This document shows positions 9,039 through 19,025 of a stretch of 64,000 bases of DNA, piece after piece. Position numbers and translations under genes: made by a program. Numbering within the stretch: the stretch's first letter is position 1; each line of letters begins with the position of its first letter. Origin of the DNA: Acaryochloris sp. CCMEE 5410 (GTDB lineage: Bacteria > Cyanobacteriota > Cyanobacteriia > Thermosynechococcales > Thermosynechococcaceae); the NCBI RefSeq assembly GCF_000238775.2, contig NZ_AFEJ02000002.1, positions 1,659,501 to 1,723,500 of the forward strand. The letters are read 5' to 3'. The notes under the pieces are model-generated. The model saw only the letters and a list, made by a program, of their open reading frames with translations, did not search any database and was not told the origin of the DNA.

Positions 9039-9095
9039 ATGAAATCCCATGCCGACGGTGACCTGGCTTATACTAACTTAAGTGGCCTTTTGTAA
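9039..9095 (+). CDS. Possible 18-residue leader peptide
   Basis: ATG at 9039 follows AAAAAGGAG (9020-9028) at good spacing and opens an 18-codon frame (MKSHADGDLAYTNLSGLL) ending in TAA. The peptide is not hydrophobic and I do not recognise it. Its Shine-Dalgarno can pair with ACTCCT at 9002-9007. The stop lies inside a second potential hairpin (TGGCCT 9083-9088 with AGGCCA 9105-9110). The acetyltransferase begins 47 bp later. It may be a leader peptide, part of a small RNA, or chance. Confidence 0.3.
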   Translation: MKSHADGDLAYTNLSGLL

Positions 9096-9142
9096 AAAAA
9101 ATTGAGGCCATTCGTTACACTTAGCACTTAAAACACTCCTGC

Positions 9143-9694
9143 ATGGGTTTTTGGAAAAGCTTATTTGGAAGTTCAAACGGGGCGTCTGCACAGACCCTAG
9201 CCCCTGCGAATGGCTCGATCGGGACGGCTCTGTCAATTTCCAGCAACGGGCGAGGCTCCAAATCGACCCAATCTAAAATTACTTTTAGTAAAGATCGTGA
9301 AATCGATCTGTATGAACTGGAAGAGCTTTGTGATGCCGTAGGCTGGTCCCGTCGCCCCATTCGCAAAGTCAAAAAGGCCCTCAAACATAGCTTTATTGTG
9401 GTCTCCATGTGGGAACAACGGGGTAGCTACAATCGCCTGATTGGTTTCTCTCGGGCCACCTCCGATCACACGTTTAATGCCACCATTTGGGATGTCGTCG
9501 TCCATCCTGACTTTCAAGGCCAAGGCCTGGGCAAAGCCTTGATGAAACAGATCATCAAAGAGTTACGGCGAGAGGATATTAGCAATATCACTCTTTTTGC
9601 TGACCCCCATGTCGTCAACTTTTACCGAGATTTAGGCTTTATGCCTGACCCAGAAGGCATTAAAGGGATGTTTTGGTATCCCAACTTTCGGTAA
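9143..9694 (+). CDS. GNAT acetyltransferase, Ycf52-like
   Basis: A 183-residue GNAT-fold N-acetyltransferase of the Ycf52 type found in cyanobacteria and red-algal plastids. The N-terminal 45 residues are Ser/Gly/Asn-rich and low complexity. The domain then runs from [15 protein letters not shown] through [17 protein letters not shown] to the acetyl-CoA loop [14 protein letters not shown], ending [13 protein letters not shown]. The RxxGxG/A-type loop is intact (QGQGLG). In plastids relatives acetylate proteins; the substrate here is unknown. ATG 9143 has no good Shine-Dalgarno, but an ACTCCT lies just upstream at 9135-9140. A second family member is at 32224-32715. Confidence 0.85.
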   Translation: MGFWKSLFGSSNGASAQTLAPANGSIGTALSISSNGRGSKSTQSKITFSKDREIDLYELEELCDAVGWSRRPIRKVKKALKHSFIVVSMWEQRGSYNRLIGFSRATSDHTFNATIWDVVVHPDFQGQGLGKALMKQIIKELRREDISNITLFADPHVVNFYRDLGFMPDPEGIKGMFWYPNFR

Positions 9695-9766
9695 TCCAGC
9701 GTTGCAGTTCTCTGGCACTCCATGTGACGACTCATAGCTGCTGCCATCCCAAGGAATCTCTCAGTT

Positions 9767-10669
9767 TCAGTGAGAGCTATCCCCTAATACATCCACAAAC
9801 TTCTGCAGCCTGAAATAGGCTTCGATATAAACGGGGTTTAACTTCATCGCCTGCTCTAAGGCGAGGCTGGCCTCCTGATACTCTCCAAATTCAAAATGGG
9901 TCACAGCCAATCCCAGAAAGCTCTCGGCATGCTGCACATTCAATTGGGTGGCTTGTTCAAAGGCTGTCATCGCTTCTTCTTGAAATCCAATTTGAAACTG
10001 GGCTAGTCCCAAACCATAATAGGCAGCATGCAAATAAGCGTTGTAATAAATCGCTTTTTGATAAGCTAGGGCCGCTTCATCATAATTCTGAATGCGATAG
10101 AGAGCACTTGCTAGATTGCAATAGAGCTCGGCATTCTCAGGGGCATAGTCCAAAGCTTGGTTATACACAACAACCGCTTCGACAAAGTCCCGAAATTGAT
10201 ACAACACGCTACCCAAGCCGTTGTGAGCTGCGGCCAAAGTGGGCTGCTTTTGAATCGCCTGCTTAAAATTATTTTTTGCCCCAATATAGTCTGCTTGCTC
10301 ATACTTATGTAGTCCGCGCCGCAGCCACACCATCGCCCAAGAGGTCTCATCTGTTGCTTCTGGGTCGAGGGTTGGTTGACTCGTGACGGTCGGTTGAACC
10401 AGGGTCAATCCCTCTAAAGGGTCGGGTGGGAACGGAGATTCAGGGTGTTTAGAACTTTGATGGTTTGCCTCAACGGGCTCCGTTTCATCTGGCAGTGGAC
10501 TGTCCTGGCCTTCGGATTCAAAGACAGAATGGATCAGATCGGCTTCTATTTCATTGGCCAGATGTAGTCCACGTTTAATCAACGAAGACATCTGATCATC
10601 AACACGAGTATGAAGAGATGGAAGATTGAACTTACCCTGTTGGGACTGCTCACTGGGCCCCTCCACCAT
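9767..10669 (-). CDS. TPR-repeat protein
   Basis: A 300-residue protein whose C-terminal two thirds (about 115-290) is a run of tetratricopeptide repeats. Typical cores are AAAHNGLGSVLYQFRDF, AELYCNLASALYRIQNYDEA and HAAYYGLGLAQFQIGFQEEA. TPRs form helical scaffolds for protein binding. The first 110 residues are acidic, Pro-rich and probably disordered, with no signal peptide. The start lies 5 bp downstream of the stop of the J-domain gene, so the two are almost certainly one operon. A J-domain protein next to a TPR protein suggests a shared chaperone-related role, but that is inference. Confidence 0.82.
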   Translation of the reverse strand: MVEGPSEQSQQGKFNLPSLHTRVDDQMSSLIKRGLHLANEIEADLIHSVFESEGQDSPLPDETEPVEANHQSSKHPESPFPPDPLEGLTLVQPTVTSQPTLDPEATDETSWAMVWLRRGLHKYEQADYIGAKNNFKQAIQKQPTLAAAHNGLGSVLYQFRDFVEAVVVYNQALDYAPENAELYCNLASALYRIQNYDEAALAYQKAIYYNAYLHAAYYGLGLAQFQIGFQEEAMTAFEQATQLNVQHAESFLGLAVTHFEFGEYQEASLALEQAMKLNPVYIEAYFRLQKFVDVLGDSSH

Positions 10670-10674
10670 AATCT

Positions 10675-11361
10675 CTATCCCATTTTTTTCTTAAGCTCTG
10701 TTAACTGTCGCTGCGCCATCAAGATTTCTTGGTCAAAGCGATGAGACATTTCTAGCAAAAGATCCTGTCCAAGTTGCTCTAGCTTCACAGCTTTTATCCG
10801 CAATTGATGTAAATCGGATTGGGATAGCTGCTGTAATTTATCCTCAATCGACTGCAACCGCTGTCGGCTTTGAGCTATTTGGCGAATTGTCCGGATTAAA
10901 TCTGCTGTTATCCCTTCCCCTTGAACCGAGTCGGGACTACTTTCCCAGTCATGCAAAATTGCCCGGAGCCGATCTTCATCCCCCGCTTCATAGGCTCGAT
11001 TCACTAAGGCCATCAGTTGCTCGCGGCGATCACGCTCTTCAGGGTCTGTCGCTAGGTCAGGATGAATCCGTTTAGCCACTTCTCGATAGAGTTGTTTGAG
11101 GCGGGCGGAGGGCCGAAAGTTGTGATTAGAGGCCATCAACGTTAAGTATTTTGAAATTTGGGCATTAATCCGCTCTAATTCCTCTTGACGGATGCCCACA
11201 ACCTGCATGTAGCGATATTCAAACGAGTGGAGTTCGGCCTGAAACGTAGCCAACTCCAGCTCCCGTTGCGCTAACTGAGCTTCCAAATCCAATAGCTCTG
11301 ACTGCTTTTGCTGGAGTTCTAGCTCTTCTGGCGTCGATTGACGAACAAGACTACTACTCAT
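10675..11361 (-). CDS. J-domain (DnaJ-like) protein with N-terminal coiled coil
   Basis: A protein of about 228 residues with an N-terminal coiled coil (QKQSELLDLEAQLAQRELEL) and a central J domain that holds the HPD tripeptide (RIHPDLA, after LKQLYREVAK). HPD is what stimulates Hsp70 ATPase, so it is likely a DnaK partner. The end is again helical and Gln/Leu rich (QRLQSIEDKLQQLSQSDL). It lacks the Gly/Phe region and zinc centre of true DnaJ. The frame opens with TTG at 11412; ATG 11361 is preferred, though neither has a clear ribosome binding site. The TPR gene follows after 5 bp. Confidence 0.78.
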   Translation of the reverse strand: MSSSLVRQSTPEELELQQKQSELLDLEAQLAQRELELATFQAELHSFEYRYMQVVGIRQEELERINAQISKYLTLMASNHNFRPSARLKQLYREVAKRIHPDLATDPEERDRREQLMALVNRAYEAGDEDRLRAILHDWESSPDSVQGEGITADLIRTIRQIAQSRQRLQSIEDKLQQLSQSDLHQLRIKAVKLEQLGQDLLLEMSHRFDQEILMAQRQLTELKKKMG

Positions 11362-11490
11362 TGACTTTGAATCGTGATGGGAGGAGATACTATTAAATCG
11401 AGTTGTGTTCAAGATAGAGAGCGTACCCTAGGGAAATGGCAAACGATGCTGCCATACCTCAGTTGAAAAGCCAGTTTTATCTAACTTAGC

Positions 11491-13041
11491 TTACTTACTG
11501 GTGTTGATGAAAGAGGGAAGGCCCGCAATCATACTGAGTGCCACCAAGCTAGGTAAGAACCAATTTCCCCACTGTACATATAAAGTCTGAGTTTGACGGC
11601 GGTAAATGGTGGCAGCATGGGTAGCAAACACCAGAGGCTGTGAGCGCCACAAGGTTTGGCCATGGGGGTTAATCACACCAGAGTAACCGGTGTTCGTCGA
11701 ACGAACGGTCCACCGATCCGTTTCTATCGCTCTCATGACGTCATGGGCATGGTGCTGAGCCATCATCCGAGTATTGTAAGGATCGTTATTGGAGGCCGTC
11801 AGAATAAACTCTCCGCCTTGAGCGGCTTGTTTTTGAAACAGTTGCGGAAAGGCGGAATCAAAACAAATCCCTGCGATCGCAGGTCCCCAAGGAGTCAAGA
11901 ATTGTTGATCAGGCTTCCCTAAATTCATCTGGGTACTGACGGGGGTCAACCGACCGATTAACCCACCCAATAAGGATTCAAAGGGAATATATTCACCCAA
12001 GGGCACCAGCTTAATTTTGTTATAGCGGCTAAAGATGCTGCCATCAGCCAAAACGGTAATTAAACTCTGGGTAATGCGATGGTCTTCGGGCATAAAACTC
12101 CCCAGCCAGGCCACTACCTGTTTATCTTGAATAGCCTCTACTAAGGGAGGCTGACCTCGCCATAAAAAGGGAAATGCCCCTTCTGGCATCAGCACCGCAT
12201 CAACGCCTTGATCGGCCAACTGCCGATACCCCGCCTCATAATTCTGACGCCCCAGTTCAAGACCTTGCTTAAATAATTTGATCCGCGTGGGGATATTGCC
12301 TTGAATAATGCCGATGTTAAGGGCAGTGTCCTGCTCCATCTGCAATGGCTGCAGGTAAAGGCTCAAGCCTAATAGATGTAAACCGATAAAAAGTGCGATC
12401 GCAACACTGCGATACCGCCATCGATAACGAAGGGCTACCCAGCTTTCTGCCAAACAGCCATTAACCATGACTAATGCAGCCACAATAACAGTCGGGCCGG
12501 ATATCCGACCCAAATGCAGAATGATCAGGTTTGTTGGGCTTTGGGTATAAGAAATCGGGGTCCACCACAAGGGCGATTGAGTCCAGAGCCACTCCAAAAC
12601 TACCCAAGCCGTTGTTCCCACCAAAATTCGATGATAAACAGGGAGTTTTGCCCCTATCCAGGCCATCCACCCAGACCAAAAAGCAGCAATCAACGCCCCA
12701 TAAACCGTTACAAACATCCAGCAAGCCAATGCAATCGTCAGACTTGTCCACCAAGACAGCCCCATCCATGTCAAAGGGTGCAAGCCCGTTACCCACGACA
12801 CTGCAGCCCCCTGATACCCCAGTCCCCATACGAACCCCAGCCGCATCGCCAGCCACACCCGCCCCTGAGCACGGTTAATGTATATCCACAGGGGGACCAA
12901 AGCAATCCATGCGAACCACCAAGCTCCCACGGGGGCGGGAATAATACCCATCCCTAAGCCCGAGAGAAAAACGATACCAAACCCTCGCCATTTAGCCGTA
13001 GAGATTTTCGGTCGAATACGATCTTGAACAATATATTTCAC
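11491..13041 (-). CDS. lnt: Apolipoprotein N-acyltransferase
   Basis: A 516-residue membrane protein that would add the third acyl chain to lipoproteins. About the first 220 residues form several membrane segments, including a glycine-rich first one (FLSGLGMGIIPAPVGAWWFA). A periplasmic carbon-nitrogen hydrolase domain follows, with the expected triad: Glu in LMPEGAFPFLW, Lys in NKIKLVPLGEYIPFE and Cys in AGICFDSAFPQL. A final membrane segment closes the protein (NWFLPSLVALSMIAGLPSF). Length matches the family. It is a single gene, transcribed away from the phasin-like gene at 13252. Confidence 0.93.
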   Translation of the reverse strand: MKYIVQDRIRPKISTAKWRGFGIVFLSGLGMGIIPAPVGAWWFAWIALVPLWIYINRAQGRVWLAMRLGFVWGLGYQGAAVSWVTGLHPLTWMGLSWWTSLTIALACWMFVTVYGALIAAFWSGWMAWIGAKLPVYHRILVGTTAWVVLEWLWTQSPLWWTPISYTQSPTNLIILHLGRISGPTVIVAALVMVNGCLAESWVALRYRWRYRSVAIALFIGLHLLGLSLYLQPLQMEQDTALNIGIIQGNIPTRIKLFKQGLELGRQNYEAGYRQLADQGVDAVLMPEGAFPFLWRGQPPLVEAIQDKQVVAWLGSFMPEDHRITQSLITVLADGSIFSRYNKIKLVPLGEYIPFESLLGGLIGRLTPVSTQMNLGKPDQQFLTPWGPAIAGICFDSAFPQLFQKQAAQGGEFILTASNNDPYNTRMMAQHHAHDVMRAIETDRWTVRSTNTGYSGVINPHGQTLWRSQPLVFATHAATIYRRQTQTLYVQWGNWFLPSLVALSMIAGLPSFINTSK

Positions 13042-13251
13042 GTATCTTCTGATAGCTTGCAGTAAAGTCTGCTGGCAGTTTAACCTGATTCAGTTTTTCC
13101 TGATTCAGGCCTCCATTACGTGCGTTAGGCCAAGCTCTAGGTCAATAGCCACCGTACTATCCCTACTTTCGAGAAGACCTTTAACTTCGCTATGCTGAAG
13201 TTCAACAACCATCGTAATTTTCACACCTTCATTCCCAAACCCGAGGTTTTC

Positions 13252-13575
13252 ATGGACAACAACAATTTCCTCAAGCAAATGTTGATGATTGGGGTCGGAA
13301 CCACCTCCTTTGTCGCGGATAAACTTAGGGAAGTCAGTGATCAGTGGGTCAATGAGGGAAGGCTCAATCCCGAACAAGCCAAAGCCTTTGTTGATGATCT
13401 TTTACAACAAATGCGCTCAGACCCAGGAGACTGGGAAGCTCAGATGGAGCGACAGGTTCGCAACATGATGCAAGATTTAGGCTTAGCCAGACAAGCCGAA
13501 GTGGACGAATTACGCGGTAGGATTGATCGACTGGAGCGACAAGTGCGAGACTTAGAAAATAAGCTTTGGCAATAG
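13252..13575 (+). CDS. Phasin-like helical protein
   Basis: A protein of 107 residues that begins with a short hydrophobic stretch (FLKQMLMIGVGTTSFVAD) and ends in a heptad-like coiled coil (AEVDELRGRIDRLERQVRDLENKLWQ, given here in parts: RGRIDRLERQVRDLENK). This layout is typical of small phasin-like and PhaF-like proteins of cyanobacteria, some of which bind polyhydroxybutyrate granules. ATG 13252, preceded by GAGG, is preferred over the open frame from 13192. The FKBP gene follows 61 bp downstream on the same strand. No polyhydroxybutyrate genes lie nearby, so a granule role is unsupported. Confidence 0.65.
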   Translation: MDNNNFLKQMLMIGVGTTSFVADKLREVSDQWVNEGRLNPEQAKAFVDDLLQQMRSDPGDWEAQMERQVRNMMQDLGLARQAEVDELRGRIDRLERQVRDLENKLWQ

Positions 13576-13636
13576 CCTCCTCAATCAAAACCAACCCTTC
13601 AAAGCATCACCGTCCTAAAACGATCGGAGGAATACC

Positions 13637-14170
13637 TTGCGTAATATCTTAATCAGTTTCGGGATTGTCCTTGTTTGTAGCGCCGTTTTGGTCATTGCCC
13701 AAATCACTAACGATACACCTGAAGTATCCGCAGAACCCTTACAAACAGATAATCTGACAACCGTTGCTGCGATTCCTGTTGCCCAAACTCCCACATCTGA
13801 TATGAATTCAACTAACACTGAAGATTCCGATTACACCACCACCGCATCTGGCTTGCAATACCGTGACTTAGTCGAAGGTACAGGTGAGCAACCGATGCTA
13901 GGTCAAATGGTCGTCGTTCACTATACTGGCACCTTAACTGATGGGAGTAAATTCGATAGCTCTCGCGACCGCGGACAGCCATTCTCATTCCCCATTGGTA
14001 AGGGACGAGTCATTAAAGGTTGGGACGAAGGCGTTGGCACCATGAAAGTAGGTGGGCGTCGAGAGCTAGTCATCCCCCCCGATTTAGGTTACGGCTCAAG
14101 GGGTGCCGGTGGTGTCATTCCGCCCAATGCCACCCTAGTTTTTGATGTTGAATTACTGAGAATTCAGTAG
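13637..14170 (+). CDS. FKBP-type peptidyl-prolyl cis-trans isomerase, exported
   Basis: A 177-residue protein with an N-terminal hydrophobic segment ([19 protein letters not shown]), a Thr/Ser-rich linker and a complete FKBP domain from about residue 68. It contains [42 protein letters not shown] and the terminal [13 protein letters not shown]. The enzyme would catalyse proline isomerisation in the periplasm or thylakoid lumen. The start is TTG at 13637, supported by GGAGG at 13626-13630; no ATG is available near it. A cysteine inside the hydrophobic segment does not make a good lipobox. Its terminator is interrupted by a MITE-like element. Confidence 0.9.
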   Translation: MRNILISFGIVLVCSAVLVIAQITNDTPEVSAEPLQTDNLTTVAAIPVAQTPTSDMNSTNTEDSDYTTTASGLQYRDLVEGTGEQPMLGQMVVVHYTGTLTDGSKFDSSRDRGQPFSFPIGKGRVIKGWDEGVGTMKVGGRRELVIPPDLGYGSRGAGGVIPPNATLVFDVELLRIQ

Positions 14171-14190
14171 CTTTTAATCTTAGTTACAAG

Positions 14191-14350
14191 AAAAACACGT
14201 CTAAGCTATTAGACCTCTTGCAATATTCGTTTCACGATGTGCTACAGACGAACAAAATACAGCGATCTGACTCGGATTTTAGACCGCTAGCATATCGTTA
14301 GTTGAATTATGCAAGAGGTCTATATAATGGTTCAGACGTGTTTTTTCTTT
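14191..14350. terminator. Bidirectional terminator split by an insertion
   Basis: AAAAACACGTCT (14191-14202) and AGACGTGTTTTT (14334-14345) are perfectly complementary over 12 bp and are followed by more T residues (to 14350). Without the 113-bp element between them the loop would be about 15-18 nt, which makes a normal terminator between the FKBP gene (plus) and the Lon-domain gene (minus). With the element present the arms are 131 nt apart, with a second stem nested inside. Confidence 0.6.
14210..14322. mobile_element. MITE-like element, 113 bp
   Basis: The ends are inverted repeats: TAGACCTCTTGCA (14210-14222) and TGCAAGAGGTCTA (14310-14322), a perfect 13 bp, with weaker similarity extending inward (ATATTC against GAATTA). 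The trinucleotide TAT flanks both ends (14207-14209 and 14323-14325), as a short target duplication would. The interior has no coding capacity. The size, ends and 3-bp duplication fit a non-autonomous relative of an IS5-like element, but no transposase source is in this window. Confidence 0.65.
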
Positions 14351-14377
14351 ATAAAGAATTGAAGGCTGTCAAGCCAG

Positions 14378-15028
14378 TTAGGGCTCTAGTGTATCTTTCA
14401 AAACTGTACGCGCTGCCAAATGGTTGCGGGTAGACATCAAAATCTCAGCTTCTCGTTCTAGCCGAGCCTGGGTATCCTGCATTTCTAGCAAAGATTGTTG
14501 CTCTAACGCCGCACCATAGAAATTACTGGCAACCCAGTAGGATAGGTCTACGGGGAGGCTAGGAATATCATCTGGAAGGTTGATATCTTGTTCAGTTAGC
14601 TTTGCAGAGAGTCGAACAACATCTTGCAACAGCTGAGTAACATCTGTAGTCAACGCCTGTAGGTCTTGATCCACGGGCAAAGGTTGATCTTCAATCCACT
14701 CTACTAGTCCAACACGGTAGGGTTTTTCACGAACGTAATGGAGTACCTTAAACCGCTGCCGCCCCAGCGTTAAAATCATGATTCGATCATCAGGCAGCCT
14801 TTCATGTTTTGTGATTTCAGCACAACAGCCTACAACAGCTGCCTCACCTTTGTTCGGATCCCACATCAAAACACCAAATTGCCGATCTTCCTCCAAGATA
14901 GTGTTCATCATTATCCGATAGCGATATTCGAAAATATGCAACGGCAATGGTCGCCCTGGAAACAAGACTACATCAGGTAGAGGGAATAGCGGTAGCTCAC
15001 GAACAGCAATTGAAGAGGGAATAGCCAT
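14378..15028 (-). CDS. Lon substrate-binding (LON/PUA-like) domain protein
   Basis: A protein of 216 residues consisting of a LON N-terminal (substrate-binding) domain, without the AAA+ and protease parts of Lon. It begins VRELPLFPLPDVVLFPGRPL, followed by HIFEYRYRIMMN and a FGVLMWDP segment. The C-terminal half is helical. Such stand-alone proteins occur in nearly all cyanobacteria next to the ribosomal str operon; the function is unknown. It lies about 100 bp downstream of rpsJ on the same strand. ATG 15028 is preferred over TTG 15034. Confidence 0.87.
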   Translation of the reverse strand: MAIPSSIAVRELPLFPLPDVVLFPGRPLPLHIFEYRYRIMMNTILEEDRQFGVLMWDPNKGEAAVVGCCAEITKHERLPDDRIMILTLGRQRFKVLHYVREKPYRVGLVEWIEDQPLPVDQDLQALTTDVTQLLQDVVRLSAKLTEQDINLPDDIPSLPVDLSYWVASNFYGAALEQQSLLEMQDTQARLEREAEILMSTRNHLAARTVLKDTLEP

Positions 15029-15134
15029 TGGCAACGGAAGAGGTGGGATAGGGAGTACTCTTATTCACTCTAGCCCATGTCTCCCGAAGAATTCACAAAC
15101 AACTCAGACAAGCGCCTATCAACTGTGGCGATGA

Positions 15135-15452
15135 CTAAAGCTTAACTTCAATATCAACACCAGCAGGTAGATCAAGCTTCATCAACGCATCAATTGTCTT
15201 GGGGGAAGGCTGATAAATATCAACAATACGACGGTGGGTGCGTGTTTCGAAGTGCTCACGGGAGTCTTTGTCTACGTGCGGAGATCGTAGAACACAATAA
15301 ATACGTCGCCGAGTCGGTAAAGGAATAGGTCCAACAGGGGAAGCATTCGTCCGCTTAGCAGTTTCAACAATTTTGTCACAGGATGTATCAAGCAAACGGT
15401 GATCAAAAGCTTTTAGGCGAATGCGAATTTTCTGTTGCTGGAGAGTGGTCAT
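15135..15452 (-). CDS. rpsJ: 30S ribosomal protein S10
   Basis: A 105-residue S10, complete, with [15 protein letters not shown] at the start, [20 protein letters not shown] in the middle and a [12 protein letters not shown] end. It is a 3' domain component of the small ribosomal subunit and also acts as NusE in antitermination. In cyanobacteria it follows tuf at the end of the str operon rather than heading the S10 operon, exactly as here. The gap after tuf is 145 bp. Confidence 0.97.
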   Translation of the reverse strand: MTTLQQQKIRIRLKAFDHRLLDTSCDKIVETAKRTNASPVGPIPLPTRRRIYCVLRSPHVDKDSREHFETRTHRRIVDIYQPSPKTIDALMKLDLPAGVDIEVKL

Positions 15453-15597
15453 ATCTTAAGTCAGTTGTTAAGTTGTCAAGGTTCTGAATATTAGCAAAGC
15501 CGTTTAGCAGTGCCATTGGAATCGGAACTGTTTGGATGAGCTGAAGGTGAGCGTTATCGCTGTACCTCCAGCTCCATCTTAAGGGCTGCTTAGCAGA

Positions 15598-16827
15598 CTA
15601 TTTAAGAATTTTGGAGACAACACCAGCTCCAACAGTCCGTCCGCCTTCACGAATTGCAAATCGCATCCCTTGCTCAATCGCAATGGGGTTGATTAATTCA
15701 ACCGTCATTTTAATGCGATCACCAGGCATCACCATTTCAGCCGCACTGCCATCATCAGCTGTAAAAGCACTGATAGTACCCGTTACATCTGTTGTCCTGA
15801 CATAAAACTGAGGACGGTAGCCAGGGAAAAACGGTGTATGACGCCCTCCCTCATCCTTCTTCAGGATATAAACTTCAGACTCAAACTGAGTATGAGGGGT
15901 AATGGAGCCAGGCTTAGCCAATACCATGCCGCGCTCAATGTCTTCTTTCTGAACACCTCGCAAGAGCAAGCCGACGTTATCACCAGCCATTCCTTCGTCA
16001 AGGGTCTTTTGGAACATTTCAACACCAGTCACCGTAGTGCTGCGTGTGTCTCTAATCCCAACTAACTCAACGGTCTCACCAACGACAACCTTGCCTCGCT
16101 CAATCCGGCCAGTTGCAACAGTTCCACGACCTGTGATAGAGAAAACATCTTCAACTGCCATTAAGAAAGGCTTATCAACATCTCTTTCAGGAGTAGGGAT
16201 ATAAGCATCCACTTCTTCCATCAACTTATAAATCTTATCCACCCATTCGTTATCCCCTTTCTTCATGGAGTCAGCATCGTTGAGCGCTTCCAACGCCATT
16301 AGGGCAGAGCCTGAAACGATGGGAATATCATCGCCTGGAAAATCATAGTCGTTTAAGAGTTCTCGAACTTCTAGCTCAACCAACTCTAGCAACTCTTCAT
16401 CATCTACCTGGTCTTGCTTATTCATAAAGACCACAATGTTGGGAACTCCAACTTGCTTAGCCAATAGAATATGTTCACGGGTTTGGGGCATAGGGCCATC
16501 AGCAGCCGAGACGACTAATACTGCCCCATCCATCTGGGCAGCCCCAGTAATCATGTTCTTGACATAGTCAGCGTGCCCAGGACAGTCCACGTGAGCATAA
16601 TGACGATCTTCCGTCTCATACTCAACGTGCGCTGTATTAATGGTAATGCCTCTTTCCCGTTCTTCTGGGGCCGCATCAATGTCATCGTACTTCCTGGCTT
16701 TAGCTTGGCCAAGGGCAGCGAGAGACATGGTAATTGCTGCTGTCAAAGTGGTTTTACCATGATCAACGTGACCAATGGTGCCAATGTTGACGTGGGGTTT
16801 TGTTCGTTCAAATTTTGCGCGTGCCAT
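15598..16827 (-). CDS. tuf: Elongation factor Tu
   Basis: A 409-residue EF-Tu, the usual cyanobacterial length. The G1 motif is [11 protein letters not shown]3 is [12 protein letters not shown], and G4 is NKQD. Domains 2 and 3 are complete, ending [15 protein letters not shown]. It delivers aminoacyl-tRNA to the ribosome using GTP. It lies 25 bp after fusA and is part of the str operon. It is the only tuf in the window. Confidence 0.98.
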   Translation of the reverse strand: MARAKFERTKPHVNIGTIGHVDHGKTTLTAAITMSLAALGQAKARKYDDIDAAPEERERGITINTAHVEYETEDRHYAHVDCPGHADYVKNMITGAAQMDGAVLVVSAADGPMPQTREHILLAKQVGVPNIVVFMNKQDQVDDEELLELVELEVRELLNDYDFPGDDIPIVSGSALMALEALNDADSMKKGDNEWVDKIYKLMEEVDAYIPTPERDVDKPFLMAVEDVFSITGRGTVATGRIERGKVVVGETVELVGIRDTRSTTVTGVEMFQKTLDEGMAGDNVGLLLRGVQKEDIERGMVLAKPGSITPHTQFESEVYILKKDEGGRHTPFFPGYRPQFYVRTTDVTGTISAFTADDGSAAEMVMPGDRIKMTVELINPIAIEQGMRFAIREGGRTVGAGVVSKILK

Positions 16828-16852
16828 GTATCAACTATTCCTTTTCGATGAA

Positions 16853-18928
16853 TTATGCGTTCCCTTTGTTTTTTTCGATAATGGGTTCAGCCACATTGCG
16901 AGGAACGTCCTCGTAGTTGCCAAACTCCATTGTAAAGATACCTCGACCCTGAGTCATAGACCGGATATCTGTGGCATAGCCAAACATGGTCGCCAATGGG
17001 ACTTTGGTCGTCACTTTGGCGAGCCCTTGGGCCACTTCTTGACCTTCGATTTGGCCTCTTCGAGAAATGAGGTCACCCATTACAGGGCCTAGGAAGTCTT
17101 CAGGTACTTCTACCTCAACTTTCATCATGGGTTCTAATAGCGCTGGGGAGGCTTGCATTACCCCCTCTTTGATTGCCATTGAGCCCGCGATTTTAAAGGC
17201 CATTTCAGAAGAATCAACATCATGGTAAGACCCGTCCACTAATGTCGCTTTGACATCAATGAGGGGATAACCAGCTAAGATACCAGATTCGCAAGCTTCT
17301 TTCATCCCTTGCTCAGCCGGACCAATAAACTCTTTGGGGATAGCCCCCCCGACAATTTTTGAGATAAATTCGAAACCAGTGCCCTCTTCAGCAGGTTCGA
17401 TCTCAACAACCACATGACCATATTGGCCTTTCCCACCGCTTTGCCGCACAAACTTGCCTTCTGCCGTCACTGCTTTGCGTATCGTTTCCCGATACGCAAC
17501 TTGGGGGGCTCCAATATTAGCCTCAACTTTGAATTCTCGCAGCATCCGATCAATCAAAATCTCCAAATGCAGCTCACCCATCCCGGCAATCACCGTCTGA
17601 TTGGTTTCCGGGTCTACACTAACGCGAAAGGTAGGATCTTCTTGAGACAAAGACTGTAGAGCTTTGGACAGTTTATCCATATCCTGCTTAGTTTTAGGCT
17701 CTACCGCCACAGAAATAACAGGCTCAGGGATAAATAGAGACTCCAGAACAATCGGTTCAGATGCATTACACAGAGTTTCCCCCGTAAACGTATCCTTAAG
17801 GCCCAGGGCTGCACCTAAATCTCCTGACCGCAACTCATCAACCTCAATTCGATCATCAGCTTTCATGATGATCAACCTAGAAACTCGCTCTTTTTTATTT
17901 TTGGTTGGATTGAGAATATAGCTGCCTTTGGTGAGAACACCTGAATACACACGAATAAAAGTGAGCCGTCCATAGGGATCAGACATCACTTTAAATGCAA
18001 GGGCAGCTAAAGGTGCTTCATCATCAGCCGGACGCTCAGCTTCAGTGCCATCCAACAGCTTCCCTTGAATAGCAGGAACATCAATCGGTGCCGGCATATA
18101 GTCAATAACAGCATCTAGTAAGAGCTGAACACCTTTATTCTTGAAAGCAGAGCCGCAAAGCATGGGCACAATAGTGCCTGCAATGGTGCCACGGCGCAAA
18201 GCCGATTGAATTTCTATTTCTGATAAAGATTCACCTTCGAGATACTTCTCCATCAGGGAATCATCGGCTTCAGCCACTGCCTCAACTAGCAGTGTTCGAT
18301 ACTCTTGAGCCTGTTCTTGAGTGGACTCAGGAATCTCGGTCTCTTGAATATCAGTGCCCTGATCATTGGTGTAGATGAAGGCTTTCATATTCACCAAATC
18401 AACGATTCCCTCAAACTTATCTTCACTGCCGATTGGAAGTTGAACGGCAACAGCATTAGCTTTGAGACGATCACGAATTTGTTCATAAACTCTGAAAAAA
18501 TTCGCACCCGTTCGATCCATCTTGTTGACGAAGACAATTCGGGGAACTTGATAGCGATCTGCCTGACGCCAAACTGTTTCTGACTGAGGTTGCACCCCTC
18601 CCACAGAGCAGAAAACCGCAATCACACCATCCAAAACACGCATCGAGCGTTCCACTTCGATCGTGAAATCTACATGCCCAGGCGTATCAATAATATTGAC
18701 TTGGTGATCCTGCCAGGTTGTGGAAATGGCTGCAGCGGTAATAGTAATGCCACGTTCCCGCTCCTGATCCATCCAATCAGTAACTGTATTGCCATCATGA
18801 ACTTCTCCGACCTTGTGTACCACACCGGAGTAGAACAAAATACGCTCAGTTGTCGTCGTTTTTCCCGCATCAATATGGGCCGCAATGCCAATATTGCGCA
18901 CTTTTTCTAGCGGGACAGAACGTGCCAC
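16853..18928 (-). CDS. fusA: Elongation factor G
   Basis: A 691-residue EF-G, the GTPase that drives ribosomal translocation. The G1 motif [17 protein letters not shown]3 [16 protein letters not shown] and G4 [10 protein letters not shown] are intact. Domain IV shows [18 protein letters not shown], and the end is close to the family norm. It sits between rpsG and tuf. The rpsG-fusA gap is 97 bp and has an AAGGAGG-type ribosome binding site just upstream of the ATG. Confidence 0.98.
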   Translation of the reverse strand: MARSVPLEKVRNIGIAAHIDAGKTTTTERILFYSGVVHKVGEVHDGNTVTDWMDQERERGITITAAAISTTWQDHQVNIIDTPGHVDFTIEVERSMRVLDGVIAVFCSVGGVQPQSETVWRQADRYQVPRIVFVNKMDRTGANFFRVYEQIRDRLKANAVAVQLPIGSEDKFEGIVDLVNMKAFIYTNDQGTDIQETEIPESTQEQAQEYRTLLVEAVAEADDSLMEKYLEGESLSEIEIQSALRRGTIAGTIVPMLCGSAFKNKGVQLLLDAVIDYMPAPIDVPAIQGKLLDGTEAERPADDEAPLAALAFKVMSDPYGRLTFIRVYSGVLTKGSYILNPTKNKKERVSRLIIMKADDRIEVDELRSGDLGAALGLKDTFTGETLCNASEPIVLESLFIPEPVISVAVEPKTKQDMDKLSKALQSLSQEDPTFRVSVDPETNQTVIAGMGELHLEILIDRMLREFKVEANIGAPQVAYRETIRKAVTAEGKFVRQSGGKGQYGHVVVEIEPAEEGTGFEFISKIVGGAIPKEFIGPAEQGMKEACESGILAGYPLIDVKATLVDGSYHDVDSSEMAFKIAGSMAIKEGVMQASPALLEPMMKVEVEVPEDFLGPVMGDLISRRGQIEGQEVAQGLAKVTTKVPLATMFGYATDIRSMTQGRGIFTMEFGNYEDVPRNVAEPIIEKNKGNA

Positions 18929-19025
18929 AGCTACCTCCTTCGCCCTAGCAAGTCATTCGCATAAGGGTATACAACATTCTTGCTGTAATGATTCTATAAC
19001 TTATCTCAGATGAACTTCACAAAGC

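Noticed and set aside
12461-12957. Frames on both strands inside lnt
   Set aside because: They are artefacts of Trp- and Gly-rich membrane coding; lnt has an intact catalytic triad and full length.
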